Assembly (NCBI GenBank): GCA_034411995.1
Contig: DAOUME010000030.1
Span: forward strand, 74,845-138,844
Reading direction: 5' to 3'
Length of the DNA: 64,000 bases
Source of the DNA: JAUVXJ01 sp034411995
GTDB lineage: Bacteria; Chloroflexota; Anaerolineae; UBA7937; B3-Chlor
In this document: positions 36,162 through 44,370 of the stretch, piece after piece
Layout of the letters: every line of letters begins with the position of its first letter
How positions within the stretch are numbered: position 1 is the stretch's first letter
Notes under the pieces: model-generated
The model's input: only the letters and a program-made list of their open reading frames with translations
Told to the model about the DNA's origin: nothing
The model's database searches: none
Position numbers and translations under genes: made by a program

Positions 36162-37406
36162 TCAGCTTGGACCATCGGCCCCAGCCTTCCGCCTACTCTT
36201 CCGGAAACGCCCCAGGCTCACATACCCTACGAAGCCCCCCAGACCCAGGAGCGGGGCGCAGCCGCCTACTCTGAACGCGCCTCCGTATCCCCAGACAGGC
36301 ACCATCTGACCAGCAGCAGCAGATCCTGCGCTGACTCCCAGGTCAAGCATGGCTCAGTAGGTGGCCATCGCCGAGCCTCGGTGATCTGGCTCGGCAACAT
36401 CCATCACCAGAGCCTGGAGGGCCGGGTCCGCACTCGCCAAGCCGATGCCGCACACAGCCCCTGCCAGGGCCAACATGCCCGTGGACGAGGCGTGGGCGAC
36501 CAACATGAGGCCAGCGCACACCAACAACATCCCTGGGACGATGGAGACCGAACGGCCGTAGCTGTCAGCCACCCGCCCAGCAACGATACGAAAGAGAACG
36601 GACGCACAGGCCACCGCTGTGAAGTAGATCCCCGGGTTGGCCACACCACGCTCCAGGCCCAGCAGGGGGACGAAGGCCAGAGCCACGCCAGCTCCCGCAG
36701 CCGTAGCGGCACCCACCAAGGCGGGTACCAGCACCTTGCTCTCGAACCGGAACCGGTGAGACGTCGAGCTGCGCAGCCTGGCCGGTCTCGGAGCGTCCGT
36801 AAGGGTCGACCACAAGATCGCCGCCAGCCCCGCCATGGCCGCTGCCATTCCCAGGAGCACCAAGAAGCCCCAGGCGGCGACGATCAACAGGCTCGCGCCA
36901 GCCGCGGCCGCCTTGGCTACATTCAGCAGAACACCATAGTAGCCCACCGCCTCACCCCGCCGCGCCACAGGTGCCGCATAGGCCACGAACGAACTCGCCG
37001 AAGTCCCGTAGGTGCCGAAACCCACGCCGTGGGCGATGCCCGCGATGGGCAGCAAGAGAGGCACCGCCGTGGCGAAAGGCAACCTTGTCGGGACAGACGG
37101 CACAAGAGCGTAGAGCAGACAAGCAGCGGCCAGCAGCCCAGCACCACCAGCCCCGAAGGCTCGCGATCCCAATCGATCTACGGCTATGCCCACAGGGAAA
37201 CGCACCATCAGCGCGAGTATCGCGAACGCACCGACGAAGGCTCCTACGAACCCGGTGGCAAGACCCATGCGCGTCAAGAACACCGGGATGGCGGTCAGGA
37301 CAAGGTAGTGCGCAGAGCTCCACAGGATCGTCGCCCCGCAGAGGAGGATGAAACGACGGGTGAAGAGTGGTACACCTGAGCTCGATCCCTTCACATCCTC
37401 CGACAT
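36162..37406 (-). pseudogene. MFS transporter interrupted by one in-frame TGA
   Basis: The frame encodes a 12-helix MFS carrier (about 413 codons): FILLCGATILWSSAHYLVLTAIPVFLTRMGLATG, MVRFPVGIAVDRLGSRAFG, and the second-half GRVADSYGRSVSIVPG and DPALQALVMDVAEPDHRGSAMATY. Then TGA occurs at 36356-36354, followed in the same frame by AMLDLGVSAGSAAAGQMVP and the last helix. Everything after the stop keeps MFS character, so the mutation is recent, or the stop is a sequence error or a polymorphism. An ATG two codons after the TGA could allow reinitiation. Likely role before inactivation: uptake or efflux of the pathway substrate or product. Confidence 0.82.
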
Positions 37407-37492
37407 GCGCTGCCTGCGCCGGCGAACGTACCGTTGCGTATCGCCGCCCCGTAAGAGGGCGAGATAGTGGATATCAAGGCCTTGCTGATCGT

Positions 37493-38710
37493 CTAGATCA
37501 CGCCGCTGTCGCGCAAACGTTCAAGCTCCTCGGCGGGGATACCCAATAGACTCCCGTAGATCTCGTCGTTGTGCTGGCCCAGGAGTGGCGCCGGCAAGAT
37601 GGGCACCGAGGAGGCCGACATCTTCAAGGGAAAGCCTGGCATCAGGATAGGACCGCGTACCGGGTGATCTACCGTGACGAACATCCCGCGCTCTCTCAGG
37701 TAGGGATCGGCGGCCAGCTCGACGGTGCTGAGTACGGCACCAGCTGGCACGTCGGCGCGTCCGAACTCCTCCATGGCCTCGAACTTGGTCTTGCCACGCG
37801 TCCACTCGCTGATCATGCCGTCAACCTCTTCGCGGTGCTGGTAGCGCGCCTCTGGTGTCGCAAACCGCGGGTCGTCCAGGACATCGGTCCGGCCGATGAT
37901 CTCCAACAGACGCTGCCACTGCTGGCTCCCCGGCCAGCGTGAGGTGTAGACGAACACGTAATCGTTGGGTCCGCCAGGACTGCAAGGGTACGCTCCGCAG
38001 GGCGAGACAGGGGCCATGGGCATCTCGTTTCCGCCGCGTCCCGCCGGCTCTCCATCGGTCAGTTGCCGGCCGTACGTGGGGCGGCAGTAGTTGATCATCA
38101 CATCCTGCATCGCTACCTCGATACGCTGCCCCGTGCCGGTCATCTCTCGCTGGTAGAGCGCGGCCAGGATGCCGATTGCGGTGTGAAATCCGGTCCCGCT
38201 GTCGGCGAGATTCGGCCCCGTGCGCATCGGCGGACCGTCTGCTTCGCCCGTGATGCTGGCCACCCCGCCGGTCGCCTGACCGACCGGATCGAAGGCAGGG
38301 AAGTTAGCGTACGGTCCGTCTGAGCCGAACCCCTTGATCTGAACGTAGATGATCTGGGGATTGATGCCGCGCACAGCTTCGTAGCCGAGGCCGAGGCGCT
38401 CAATGGCGCCTGGACGGAAGTTCTCGACGAAGACGTCCGCCCGCTCGATCAATCGACGCACGAGAACTTGCCCTTCTGGTCGCTTGAGGTCGGCGGTTAC
38501 AGACTTCTTGTTCGCATTGAGGAGAATGAAGTGATAGGAGTCCGCATCTGGCCAGTCGACTGCAGCGGCCCGTCCTTGCTCGCCGGTGCCGGGCCTCTCG
38601 AGCTTGACGACGGTGGCACCCAGCCAGGCGAGGGTCTCTGTACAGACTGTACCTGCCTCGAACTGTGTGAGGTCGAGCACCACGACCCCATCGAGTGCTG
38701 CTCCGGTCAT
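37493..38710 (-). CDS. Class III CoA-transferase (CaiB/BaiF/Frc family)
   Basis: About 405 residues from the ATG at 38710 (GGGGGTGAG upstream). Family blocks: LDGVVVLDLTQFEAGTVCTETLAWLGATVVKLERPGTGEQGR, VTADLKRPEGQVLVRRLIERADVFVENFRPGAIERLGLGYEAVRGINPQIIYVQIKGFGSDGPYANFPAFDPVGQATGG with the catalytic Asp of the FDxxxQA region, and HPVRGPILMPGFPLKMS near the end. It moves CoA between acyl-CoA and a free acid, a second CoA-activation route beside the ligase at 23927-25480. It is the first enzyme gene after the regulator at 38784-39485. Confidence 0.93.
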   Translation of the reverse strand: MTGAALDGVVVLDLTQFEAGTVCTETLAWLGATVVKLERPGTGEQGRAAAVDWPDADSYHFILLNANKKSVTADLKRPEGQVLVRRLIERADVFVENFRPGAIERLGLGYEAVRGINPQIIYVQIKGFGSDGPYANFPAFDPVGQATGGVASITGEADGPPMRTGPNLADSGTGFHTAIGILAALYQREMTGTGQRIEVAMQDVMINYCRPTYGRQLTDGEPAGRGGNEMPMAPVSPCGAYPCSPGGPNDYVFVYTSRWPGSQQWQRLLEIIGRTDVLDDPRFATPEARYQHREEVDGMISEWTRGKTKFEAMEEFGRADVPAGAVLSTVELAADPYLRERGMFVTVDHPVRGPILMPGFPLKMSASSVPILPAPLLGQHNDEIYGSLLGIPAEELERLRDSGVI

Positions 38711-38783
38711 GTAGAACTCACCCCCCACCGTACCGTGCTTGCCAAGGCTCCACGCGGGCTCGCAGACCTCGGCACAGCGTCAA

Positions 38784-39485
38784 CTACTTTGCTGACTCAT
38801 CGACTTCGTGCTTGCGCAACAGCGCACTGCGTGTAGACCTGCCAAAATCGTGAATGGCTTGCAGAGCCTCAATAAGCCCCTCGGCATCTCTGGCTTCGCA
38901 AGCCTGAAGAACACTTCGGTAGTTCTCCAGACGCTCCGGTACGATCTCGGGTACTGAGGAGAAATAGCGGCGGTACTGTGTGGAGAGATCCCACAGGCTG
39001 GAGAGTACGCGCAGAAGGTGCTCCTTCTCGCTGGCCTCGAAGATAGTGAAGAAGAAATCTCGCACCAACTGCACGCGTGGGTACGTGTCCTCGGGGTGTG
39101 CTTCAGCGTCCTCTATCTCCGTGAGGAGCTGCCTCATACGATCGATCGGCACCCGGTCGAAATCCTCGACCGCCCAACGAACCGCCAGGATCTCCAGCGC
39201 CTCCCTCATGAGGTAGATCTCTTCGTACTCAGAGATGGACAGCGTGGAGACCGCTGCGCCCCGTCGTGGTTCGAAAGTCACCAGACCCTCCGCCTGCAAC
39301 TGGCGCAAGGCTTCACGGATGGGCATGGCACTGACGCCGAAGGTGGTGGCTAGGTCATCCTGGCGCAGGCGGTCCCCAGGCTTCAATTGGCCGTTAACGA
39401 TCATGTCCCGAATCCGGTCCACTACAGCCTCCTGCACATGCCCGAAGTGGATCACGGATGAGGATGGGTCTAGTGCTGCCCTCAC
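38784..39485 (-). CDS. GntR-family regulator with FCD-type domain
   Basis: A 233-residue regulator: winged helix at about 12-75 (AVVDRIRDMIVNGQLKPGDRLRQDDLATTFGVSAMPIREALRQLQAEGLV) and an all-helical FCD domain after it. The frame is open to 39608, but the promoter -10 lies at 39547-39552, so an upstream ATG cannot be used; GTG 39485 has GAGGGG at good spacing. In the FCD domain the usual D-x3-H ligand pair reads VRDFFFTIFEAS, with Phe for His, so the metal site may be altered. It probably represses itself and the downstream catabolic cluster. Confidence 0.9.
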   Translation of the reverse strand: MRAALDPSSSVIHFGHVQEAVVDRIRDMIVNGQLKPGDRLRQDDLATTFGVSAMPIREALRQLQAEGLVTFEPRRGAAVSTLSISEYEEIYLMREALEILAVRWAVEDFDRVPIDRMRQLLTEIEDAEAHPEDTYPRVQLVRDFFFTIFEASEKEHLLRVLSSLWDLSTQYRRYFSSVPEIVPERLENYRSVLQACEARDAEGLIEALQAIHDFGRSTRSALLRKHEVDESAK

Positions 39486-39516
39486 AGTTCGTCCCCTCTC
39501 ATCTCGGCCCGGAGCC

Positions 39517-39544
39517 GATATTGGATATTCGATATTAGATATTC
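39517..39544. promoter_or_regulatory. Four tandem 7-bp GATATTN repeats, candidate operator
   Basis: GATATT followed by one variable base occurs four times head-to-tail with a period of exactly 7 nt (39517, 39524, 39531, 39538). The array overlaps the predicted transcription start and lies between the -10 box and the regulator start. Its position suggests autoregulation by the GntR protein encoded directly downstream, although a direct-repeat operator is unusual for that family. Confidence 0.6.
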
Positions 39545-39546
39545 GC

Positions 39547-39575
39547 ATTATAGCAGCTTTCCTCGGCTCTGTCAA
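39547..39575 (-). promoter_or_regulatory. Consensus promoter of the GntR/CoA-transferase/GRE cluster
   Basis: On the minus strand TTGACA (39575-39570), a 17-nt spacer and TATAAT (39552-39547) match the housekeeping consensus at all twelve positions. Predicted start near 39540. The same perfect layout is found at the other GntR-controlled island (8427-8455). Confidence 0.82.
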
Positions 39576-39837
39576 GGACCCAGGGGATACTCGTGAGGCC
39601 GATTGCACGCAACGGCTGTGAATGCTACCCCCTTTCCGAGGCCCTGGTGAGTTGTTGCCGGCTCACAGGTTCCGCACTCCCCTGGCAACACACAGCCAAA
39701 CACGCCACTCGTCCTCGCGGACTCGTGATTCGGGCATGGCTGTGGCTGGCGGCCGATACCGCCGACGTTGAGGAGAAGCCCGGATGCCCTGGGGTAAGGG
39801 CGAGGGACTGGGTAGAGGGAACTGCAAGCGCATAAGG

Positions 39838-39871
39838 AAAAGGGGAACAAGCACTCCTGCGTTCCCCTTTT
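39838..39871 (-). terminator. Rho-independent-type terminator after tRNA-Arg
   Basis: AAAAGGGGAAC (39838-39848) and GTTCCCCTTTT (39861-39871) form a perfect 11-bp stem with a 12-nt loop, just after the 3' end of the tRNA on the minus strand. The A/T ends of the stem supply the U-rich tail in either direction, so it could work both ways. Confidence 0.75.
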
Positions 39872-39883
39872 GCTTTTCCGGGG

Positions 39884-39956
39884 TACCCCCGGCGCGACTC
39901 GAACGCGCGCACACGGCTTCGGAGGCCGCCGCTCTATCCACCTGAGCTACGGGGGC
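39884..39956 (-). tRNA. tRNA-Arg (anticodon CCG)
   Basis: The minus strand from 39956 folds as a cloverleaf: acceptor GCCCCCG pairing with CGGGGGT (one G-U at the end), D-arm GCTC/GAGC, anticodon stem GCGGC/GCCGT with loop CTCCGAA giving anticodon CCG, and T-arm GCGCG-TTCGAGT-CGCGC. The discriminator base is A; CCA is not encoded. A TAGAAT hexamer at 39969-39974 is a plausible -10 element. The terminator at 39838-39871 follows. Confidence 0.93.
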
Positions 39957-40072
39957 ACACCTAACATCATTCTAGCACACAACCAGCGTCGTCGCCACCC
40001 CAGCGTGCGATCTGGCCCCTCCCTCCTCCGCGCATCTCCCGACACGCGGCTGCTGCCCATCGAGGACACACT

Positions 40073-40669
40073 TCAGCGCAGCGACAGCTCCAGGCGTACC
40101 TCGTCGCGTACCGGGATGCCGGCGAAGCCTTTCTCCTCAACGCCGCCATGGTGCTCTACCAACCTCCCCGGCACGACCTCTGCGATCACGAAGCCCGACC
40201 GCTGGTAGAAGGCCAGGGCCGGCAAGTCGTCGTTGGTGGTGGCCATAGCCACCCGGGACAGGCCTCGTGTGGAGGCCTCCATCACCGCCCTGGCGAGCAG
40301 GGCCGACCCCAGTCCCCGCCCCTGATGCTCTGGCAGCACGTGGAGCAAGACCAGGGTCATCCTCTCTCCTTCGACGGCATAGGAGAGGAAACCCGCCACC
40401 TCGCCGCCACAGAGACCGGCGAAAGCGGGTAGCTCCAGGACGTCGTATTCGCGGTCGAAACACTCCACGCTGGTCTCACCCCAGAAGTAGAGCGCCAGCT
40501 CCTCCAGGCGGGCGTACTCCTGCTGAACCGCTGAACGCACGTCGATGTCCTCAGGCTCTGGCCTGGCATGGGAAGCTACCACCTCCAGCCTGGCATGCTG
40601 GAGGCAGACGAATGCCCCGGTCCTCGGACAGCGATGCCAGGCCGGCTCTCCACATTCCTGGCACTTCAT
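40073..40669 (-). CDS. GNAT N-acetyltransferase with N-terminal B-box-like zinc motif
   Basis: A 198-residue protein. Residues 1-25 (CQECGEPAWHRCPRTGAFVCLQHA) have spaced Cys/His resembling a small B-box/zinc-ribbon. From about residue 60 a GNAT domain follows: GEVAGFLSYAVEGERMTLVLLHVLPEHQGRGLGSALLARAVMEA, with the acetyl-CoA loop QGRGLGS, and LPALAFYQRSGFV. It transfers an acetyl group to an amine; the zinc motif may bind the protein target. It lies directly upstream of the glycosyltransferase in transcription order: the start of that gene ends in the preceding codons and this gene begins one base after it. Confidence 0.85.
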   Translation of the reverse strand: MKCQECGEPAWHRCPRTGAFVCLQHARLEVVASHARPEPEDIDVRSAVQQEYARLEELALYFWGETSVECFDREYDVLELPAFAGLCGGEVAGFLSYAVEGERMTLVLLHVLPEHQGRGLGSALLARAVMEASTRGLSRVAMATTNDDLPALAFYQRSGFVIAEVVPGRLVEHHGGVEEKGFAGIPVRDEVRLELSLR

Positions 40670-42160
40670 CTAGCCCACCTCCGCAGAAGTCAGCGAGTAC
40701 AGATACACCTCTACCCGCGCGAGGCTGCGCTTCGCCAGCAGGGTGCCGTGGCTCTCCAACCACTCCTGTACCAGCCCTCGCGAGTCCCACAGCTCGGCCT
40801 CGGTGACGATGAACCACACCTCCCGGTGCCCTTCCGTGGCCTTCTCCACCTCCCCTGCGACGGCATCCTGCTCCATCCCCCCGTTGGTGTACGGCGCATC
40901 CAGCCAGACATACTCCTCCCCATAGTAGTAGTCGAACACCGGCCTGCCCTGGGGGATGAGAAAGACCATCAGGTCCCCGCGTCCGTCCTCTCGCACGTAC
41001 CGGGCTGCGGAGCGGAAATCGGACTTGATCTCGAGATGCGCCTGGCGAGCGACGATATATACGTTCGATACAAGGACCAAGCCCAGGCAGGCCAGGGCCA
41101 GGCTCTTCGATCGCTCCCCCACCGCCCCTACCCCGCCAGCTATCAAGAGCAGGAAGGCCGGAACCACGGTGATCAGATAGCGGTCGGTGAAGATGGGCAT
41201 GCCCAGCGAGATCAGGAAGAGGCAGATTATGGGCACGAAGAGATAGAGGCCCAGGATGATGCTATCCAGGTGGCTGTGCAAGACACCCTTCACAGTACCC
41301 CGCAGGCCAGGCTGGTCATCACTGGTCTGGAGGAGGAGACCGGCCAGCAACAGGAAGATGAACAAAGCGATGGGCAACACGCTCCGGTACGGAGCCGCGT
41401 GGAGACTGAAGGAGAAGAGGAGGATCGTGAGCATCTCGGGCAAGCCGTAGAACTGGTGTCCGGTGGTGAACGGCCGCACGAACAACTGAACCTCCCACCT
41501 GGCCAGAGGGAAGTAAGGCAGGGCCAGGACGACGAAGGTCACGAGCCACGACTTCCAGGCCCCACGATATCGCGGCCAGGTCACGAGAAATAACAGAAGA
41601 TGGAAGGGAACGATCAAGATCGCCAGCAGATGCACGTAGAGGGAGACGGCCACCAGGAGTAGGTACGTAACCCAGAGATAGCCACGGTTCCGTTCCAGGG
41701 CTCGAAGATAGACGTGCGTGGAGAGCATGGAGAGCAGAAACAGGAGGGCGTACATCTTGCCCTCCTGCCCGTACCAGACCAGGAAGGGAGACGTGGCAGA
41801 GAGCAGAGCGGCGATTAGACCGCCGTTTTCTCCCACCCATCGCCGACCGAGGAGGTAGAGGACGGGCACGGCCAGCACGCCGCACACCAGGGACAGGTAC
41901 CTCACTGAGAACTCGCGGTCGCCGACCAGACCCACCCAGTAGTGCAGTACGACGTAGTAGAGAGGGCCGTTGTGCCCGGGGGTCTGAAAGAGAGCGACGA
42001 GCCCGCTGAGGTCACGGTGGGCGAAGAGAATAGCGTCTACCTCGTCCCGCCACAGGCTCTGGAAGCCCAGATGGTACAGGCGAAGGGCAAAGGCCAGGAG
42101 CACCAGACAGAGGAGTATGAGCTTGCCTGCACGGAGTCTCCCGGATGAACCGGGCTTCAC
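40670..42160 (-). CDS. GT39/ArnT-like membrane glycosyltransferase
   Basis: About 496 residues from a GTG at 42160 that overlaps the TAG of the upstream gene by one base; the frame is open to an ATG at 42238. It has about ten hydrophobic helices and the first-loop acidic motif FQSLWRDEVDAILFAHRDLSG, typical of dolichyl-/polyprenyl-phosphate-sugar transferases (GT39/GT83). GHNGPLYYVVLHYWVGLVGDREFSVRYLSLVCGVLAVPVLYLLGRR is also characteristic. It probably transfers a sugar from a lipid carrier to protein or glycan on the outer face of the membrane. It ends next to the GNAT gene and follows two Pro-rich membrane proteins that could be partners or substrates. Confidence 0.86.
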   Translation of the reverse strand: MKPGSSGRLRAGKLILLCLVLLAFALRLYHLGFQSLWRDEVDAILFAHRDLSGLVALFQTPGHNGPLYYVVLHYWVGLVGDREFSVRYLSLVCGVLAVPVLYLLGRRWVGENGGLIAALLSATSPFLVWYGQEGKMYALLFLLSMLSTHVYLRALERNRGYLWVTYLLLVAVSLYVHLLAILIVPFHLLLFLVTWPRYRGAWKSWLVTFVVLALPYFPLARWEVQLFVRPFTTGHQFYGLPEMLTILLFSFSLHAAPYRSVLPIALFIFLLLAGLLLQTSDDQPGLRGTVKGVLHSHLDSIILGLYLFVPIICLFLISLGMPIFTDRYLITVVPAFLLLIAGGVGAVGERSKSLALACLGLVLVSNVYIVARQAHLEIKSDFRSAARYVREDGRGDLMVFLIPQGRPVFDYYYGEEYVWLDAPYTNGGMEQDAVAGEVEKATEGHREVWFIVTEAELWDSRGLVQEWLESHGTLLAKRSLARVEVYLYSLTSAEVG

Positions 42161-42702
42161 TACGTCACCCGCAGCAAGAAGGAGGCGATCATAAGGAGGA
42201 CGAACGTCGCCAGGACCAACCCGCCGCAGCACAGCCATACCGACGATAGACCGACCACACAGGTATCGACCAGCGTCGCCAGCGATAGACCACGTATGGA
42301 CAAGGAACCCTGGTCACCCGAAGGTGGCTCTTCTGTCGCCTCCTCGCCAGGCAGGCCCTGCGGGGGGCTTTCCTCCGTCGGCGTTCCTTCTGACATCCCC
42401 TCCTCAGGCGGTGACCCCTCAGGAGGGGAGGCCTCGGGCAACACCGGAGCCGCGGGCACCTCACCAGGAGATGCGACGGGCGACTGCTCCGGTTGTTGGG
42501 GTGTCTCTTCAGTGGGTCCAGCAGGAGGCATAGGCGTCGACACAGGCGACTCTGGCGACTGGAAGTACGAGTATGCTAGCTCCGCTCCACTTTGGGTAAT
42601 CAGGACAGCGGCCAACAGGGAGAAGACCATCAGGGGCACGAGAGACGAAGCGTTCCACCGCTCAACCCGCCAAGAGGCGGAAATGCATCGCAGTTTCCTC
42701 AC
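42160..42702 (-). CDS. Membrane protein of unknown function with long Pro/Glu linker
   Basis: A 180-residue protein I do not recognise. An N-terminal helix (SSLVPLMVFSLLAAVLITQSG) is followed by AYSYFQSPESPVSTPMPPAGP, about 85 residues rich in Pro, Glu, Ser and Gly, and a C-terminal hydrophobic stretch (VDTCVVGLSSVWLCCGGLVLATFVLLMIASFLL). This predicts two membrane anchors joined by an extended external or periplasmic linker. It shares layout and the FQSPxSPVS motif with the upstream protein at 42699-43076, with which it overlaps by 4 nt, and it precedes a glycosyltransferase gene. It may be a substrate or accessory of that enzyme. Confidence 0.72.
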   Translation of the reverse strand: MRKLRCISASWRVERWNASSLVPLMVFSLLAAVLITQSGAELAYSYFQSPESPVSTPMPPAGPTEETPQQPEQSPVASPGEVPAAPVLPEASPPEGSPPEEGMSEGTPTEESPPQGLPGEEATEEPPSGDQGSLSIRGLSLATLVDTCVVGLSSVWLCCGGLVLATFVLLMIASFLLRVT

Positions 42703-43076
42703 GCGTCAGGTCCCCCCTCCCCCCGCTTGTTCCACCACATCGCTGCCACGACTATGGCCGCCACCAGTATGATCCCCACCAACCACGGGATGAAGTTGGG
42801 TGGCGCTGGCACCGCCACCAGCGCTGGCCCCGTAGCTGTCCCTGCAGGTGCAGCCGGTGACGCGCCTGGAGCAGGTCCCAGGGGACTTATGGGGCTCACG
42901 GGGCTCGCCGGCGACTGGAAGAGCCAATCCGCCGAGGACGATCCTGCTGTCGTGGCCAGAAACGCCACGAGCAGAGCCCCCAGCATCAAGGGAAACAGAC
43001 TGGTGATTGATCCCTTCACGTCGCCACGATCCCCTGTCAAGATCCGCCCCATCCAGTCAGTTGCTTGTCCCTCCAC
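42699..43076 (-). CDS. Small membrane protein with SPxSPxSP linker, paralogue-like to downstream neighbour
   Basis: A 125-residue unknown protein: an amphipathic or cytoplasmic start, helix SLFPLMLGALLVAFLATTAGS, motif ADWLFQSPASPVSPISPLGPAPG, a 30-residue Ala/Pro linker, a second helix PWLVGIILVAAIVVAAMWW and a basic tail NKRGEGG. The helix-FQSPxSPVS-linker-helix plan repeats that of the protein at 42160-42702. The stop overlaps the next ATG (ATGA), so all three genes to the glycosyltransferase are coupled. No family known to me. Confidence 0.7.
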   Translation of the reverse strand: MEGQATDWMGRILTGDRGDVKGSITSLFPLMLGALLVAFLATTAGSSSADWLFQSPASPVSPISPLGPAPGASPAAPAGTATGPALVAVPAPPNFIPWLVGIILVAAIVVAAMWWNKRGEGGPDA

Positions 43077-43309
43077 TACGCCAGCAGCGATTGCCAGCAG
43101 ACCAGGGGGATTCTAGCCCAAGAGGGAAGGGAAGGCAAACAATACCGCCCGGTGGCTCGAGCAGAGCTGCCGGCCCCGAGGGAAGCGGGACCAAACACAG
43201 CGCCGCAGCTTGAGGGTATCTCTCCACGATGCTCCGCTGGCCGCGCACCCTTCCGCAGCAATGGCGACGCCCGCGCAGGCGCGCCAGCCTCACCGCGTCC
43301 TGGTTTCCC

Positions 43310-44140
43310 TCACTTACTGCTCAGCTCCCCCAGGTACTTCGACTTCTGGTACGCTGCCCAGATGGCGCGCGACAGCACCGTCCTGAACCCGCCCTTCTCC
43401 AGTTGGTACAGCGCCTCGGCAGATGTCCCTCCGGGTGAGGTGACCATGTTCCGCAGCTCTGCCGGGTGAGCCGCCGATCGCCTGGCGAAGTCCACCGATC
43501 CGCGCAGGGTCTGAAGAACCAACTGCCGCGCGACGCGCCTGGAGAAGCCCAGGTGCACTCCGGCGTCGATCATCGCCTCCATGAAGAGGAACACGTACGC
43601 AGGCCCGGTACCGCTCAGAGCGGTGGCCATGTCCAGATAGTCCTCGTCCTCCAGATAGACCTCCTCGCCCAGCGCCTGGAGGATGCTCTGGGCTTGAAGC
43701 CGCTGCTCGTCACTGACCGTGGCGGTGGCCGTCCATACCGACATGCCCTCACCCACCTGGGCCGGCGTATTGGGCATGACTCTCACGATGGCGGAGTGCC
43801 CCAGGCCTTCGGCGATGACCGGGATCCGCGCGCCAGCGACGATGGAGAGCACCAGTCCCTGAGGCGCTATCGCCCCCGCCAGCTCTCCCAGCACCACCGG
43901 TAATACCTGCGGCTTCACAGACAAGACGACGATCTGGGCGGCCTCGGCCGCCTCACGGTTGTTTGAGGTGGCCCTGACACCGTACCGCTTCGCCAGCTCC
44001 TCCCCTCTCTCCTCTCGGGGATCGCTGGCGATCATGTGGTCTGGCGCCGTCAACTCCTGGTTGAGGATGCCGCTGATCATGGCCTCCGCCATCACTCCGC
44101 TGCCGATGAAACCCAGGGTCACGTCCTTCAGTCTACTCAT
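43310..44140 (-). CDS. proC: Pyrroline-5-carboxylate reductase
   Basis: A 276-residue ProC: NAD(P)-binding TLGFIGSGVMAEAMISGIL at the N-terminus, VVLSVKPQVLPVVLGEL, RVMPNTPAQVGEGMSVW, and the signature LSGTGPAYVFLFMEAMIDAGVHLGFSRRVARQLVLQT with LRNMVTSPGGTSAEALYQLEKGGFRTVLSRAI near the end. It catalyses the last step of proline synthesis. Length is normal for the family. It appears to be transcribed alone. Confidence 0.96.
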   Translation of the reverse strand: MSRLKDVTLGFIGSGVMAEAMISGILNQELTAPDHMIASDPREERGEELAKRYGVRATSNNREAAEAAQIVVLSVKPQVLPVVLGELAGAIAPQGLVLSIVAGARIPVIAEGLGHSAIVRVMPNTPAQVGEGMSVWTATATVSDEQRLQAQSILQALGEEVYLEDEDYLDMATALSGTGPAYVFLFMEAMIDAGVHLGFSRRVARQLVLQTLRGSVDFARRSAAHPAELRNMVTSPGGTSAEALYQLEKGGFRTVLSRAIWAAYQKSKYLGELSSK

Positions 44141-44370
44141 TTGCGTCCTCGCTATCGAATCTTCGAGCCAGTACTATATCACCATCGATCCTCTTTGGCG
44201 AAACCCGAGCACAAGACACCGCCCCAGACGTCCGAAGAACGGGCTGGGGCGGCAAGACCCACCGTTGCTCTGCGCACCACACGGGATCCCGACAAGCAGG
44301 CCTACGGCCCGGACGCGTCGTGGTCGCTACGCATCTCGCGACCGGCGCTGGCCATTCCCGGCACCTCGAA

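Noticed and set aside
36354..36356. Selenocysteine or recoded TGA in the MFS gene
   Set aside because: No SECIS-like hairpin is apparent after the codon, MFS carriers have no conserved Cys there, and TGA is an ordinary stop in neighbouring genes.
36069..37379. Plus-strand open frame (436 codons) opposite the MFS gene
   Set aside because: Arg/His/Gln-rich shadow of the MFS frame; the MFS reading has clear helices and motifs.
39593..39835. Plus-strand frame containing DVEEKPGCPG, resembling a viral 2A peptide
   Set aside because: The 2A motif needs D(V/I)ExNPGP; this lacks the NPGP core and lies in a frame without ribosome site or conservation evidence.
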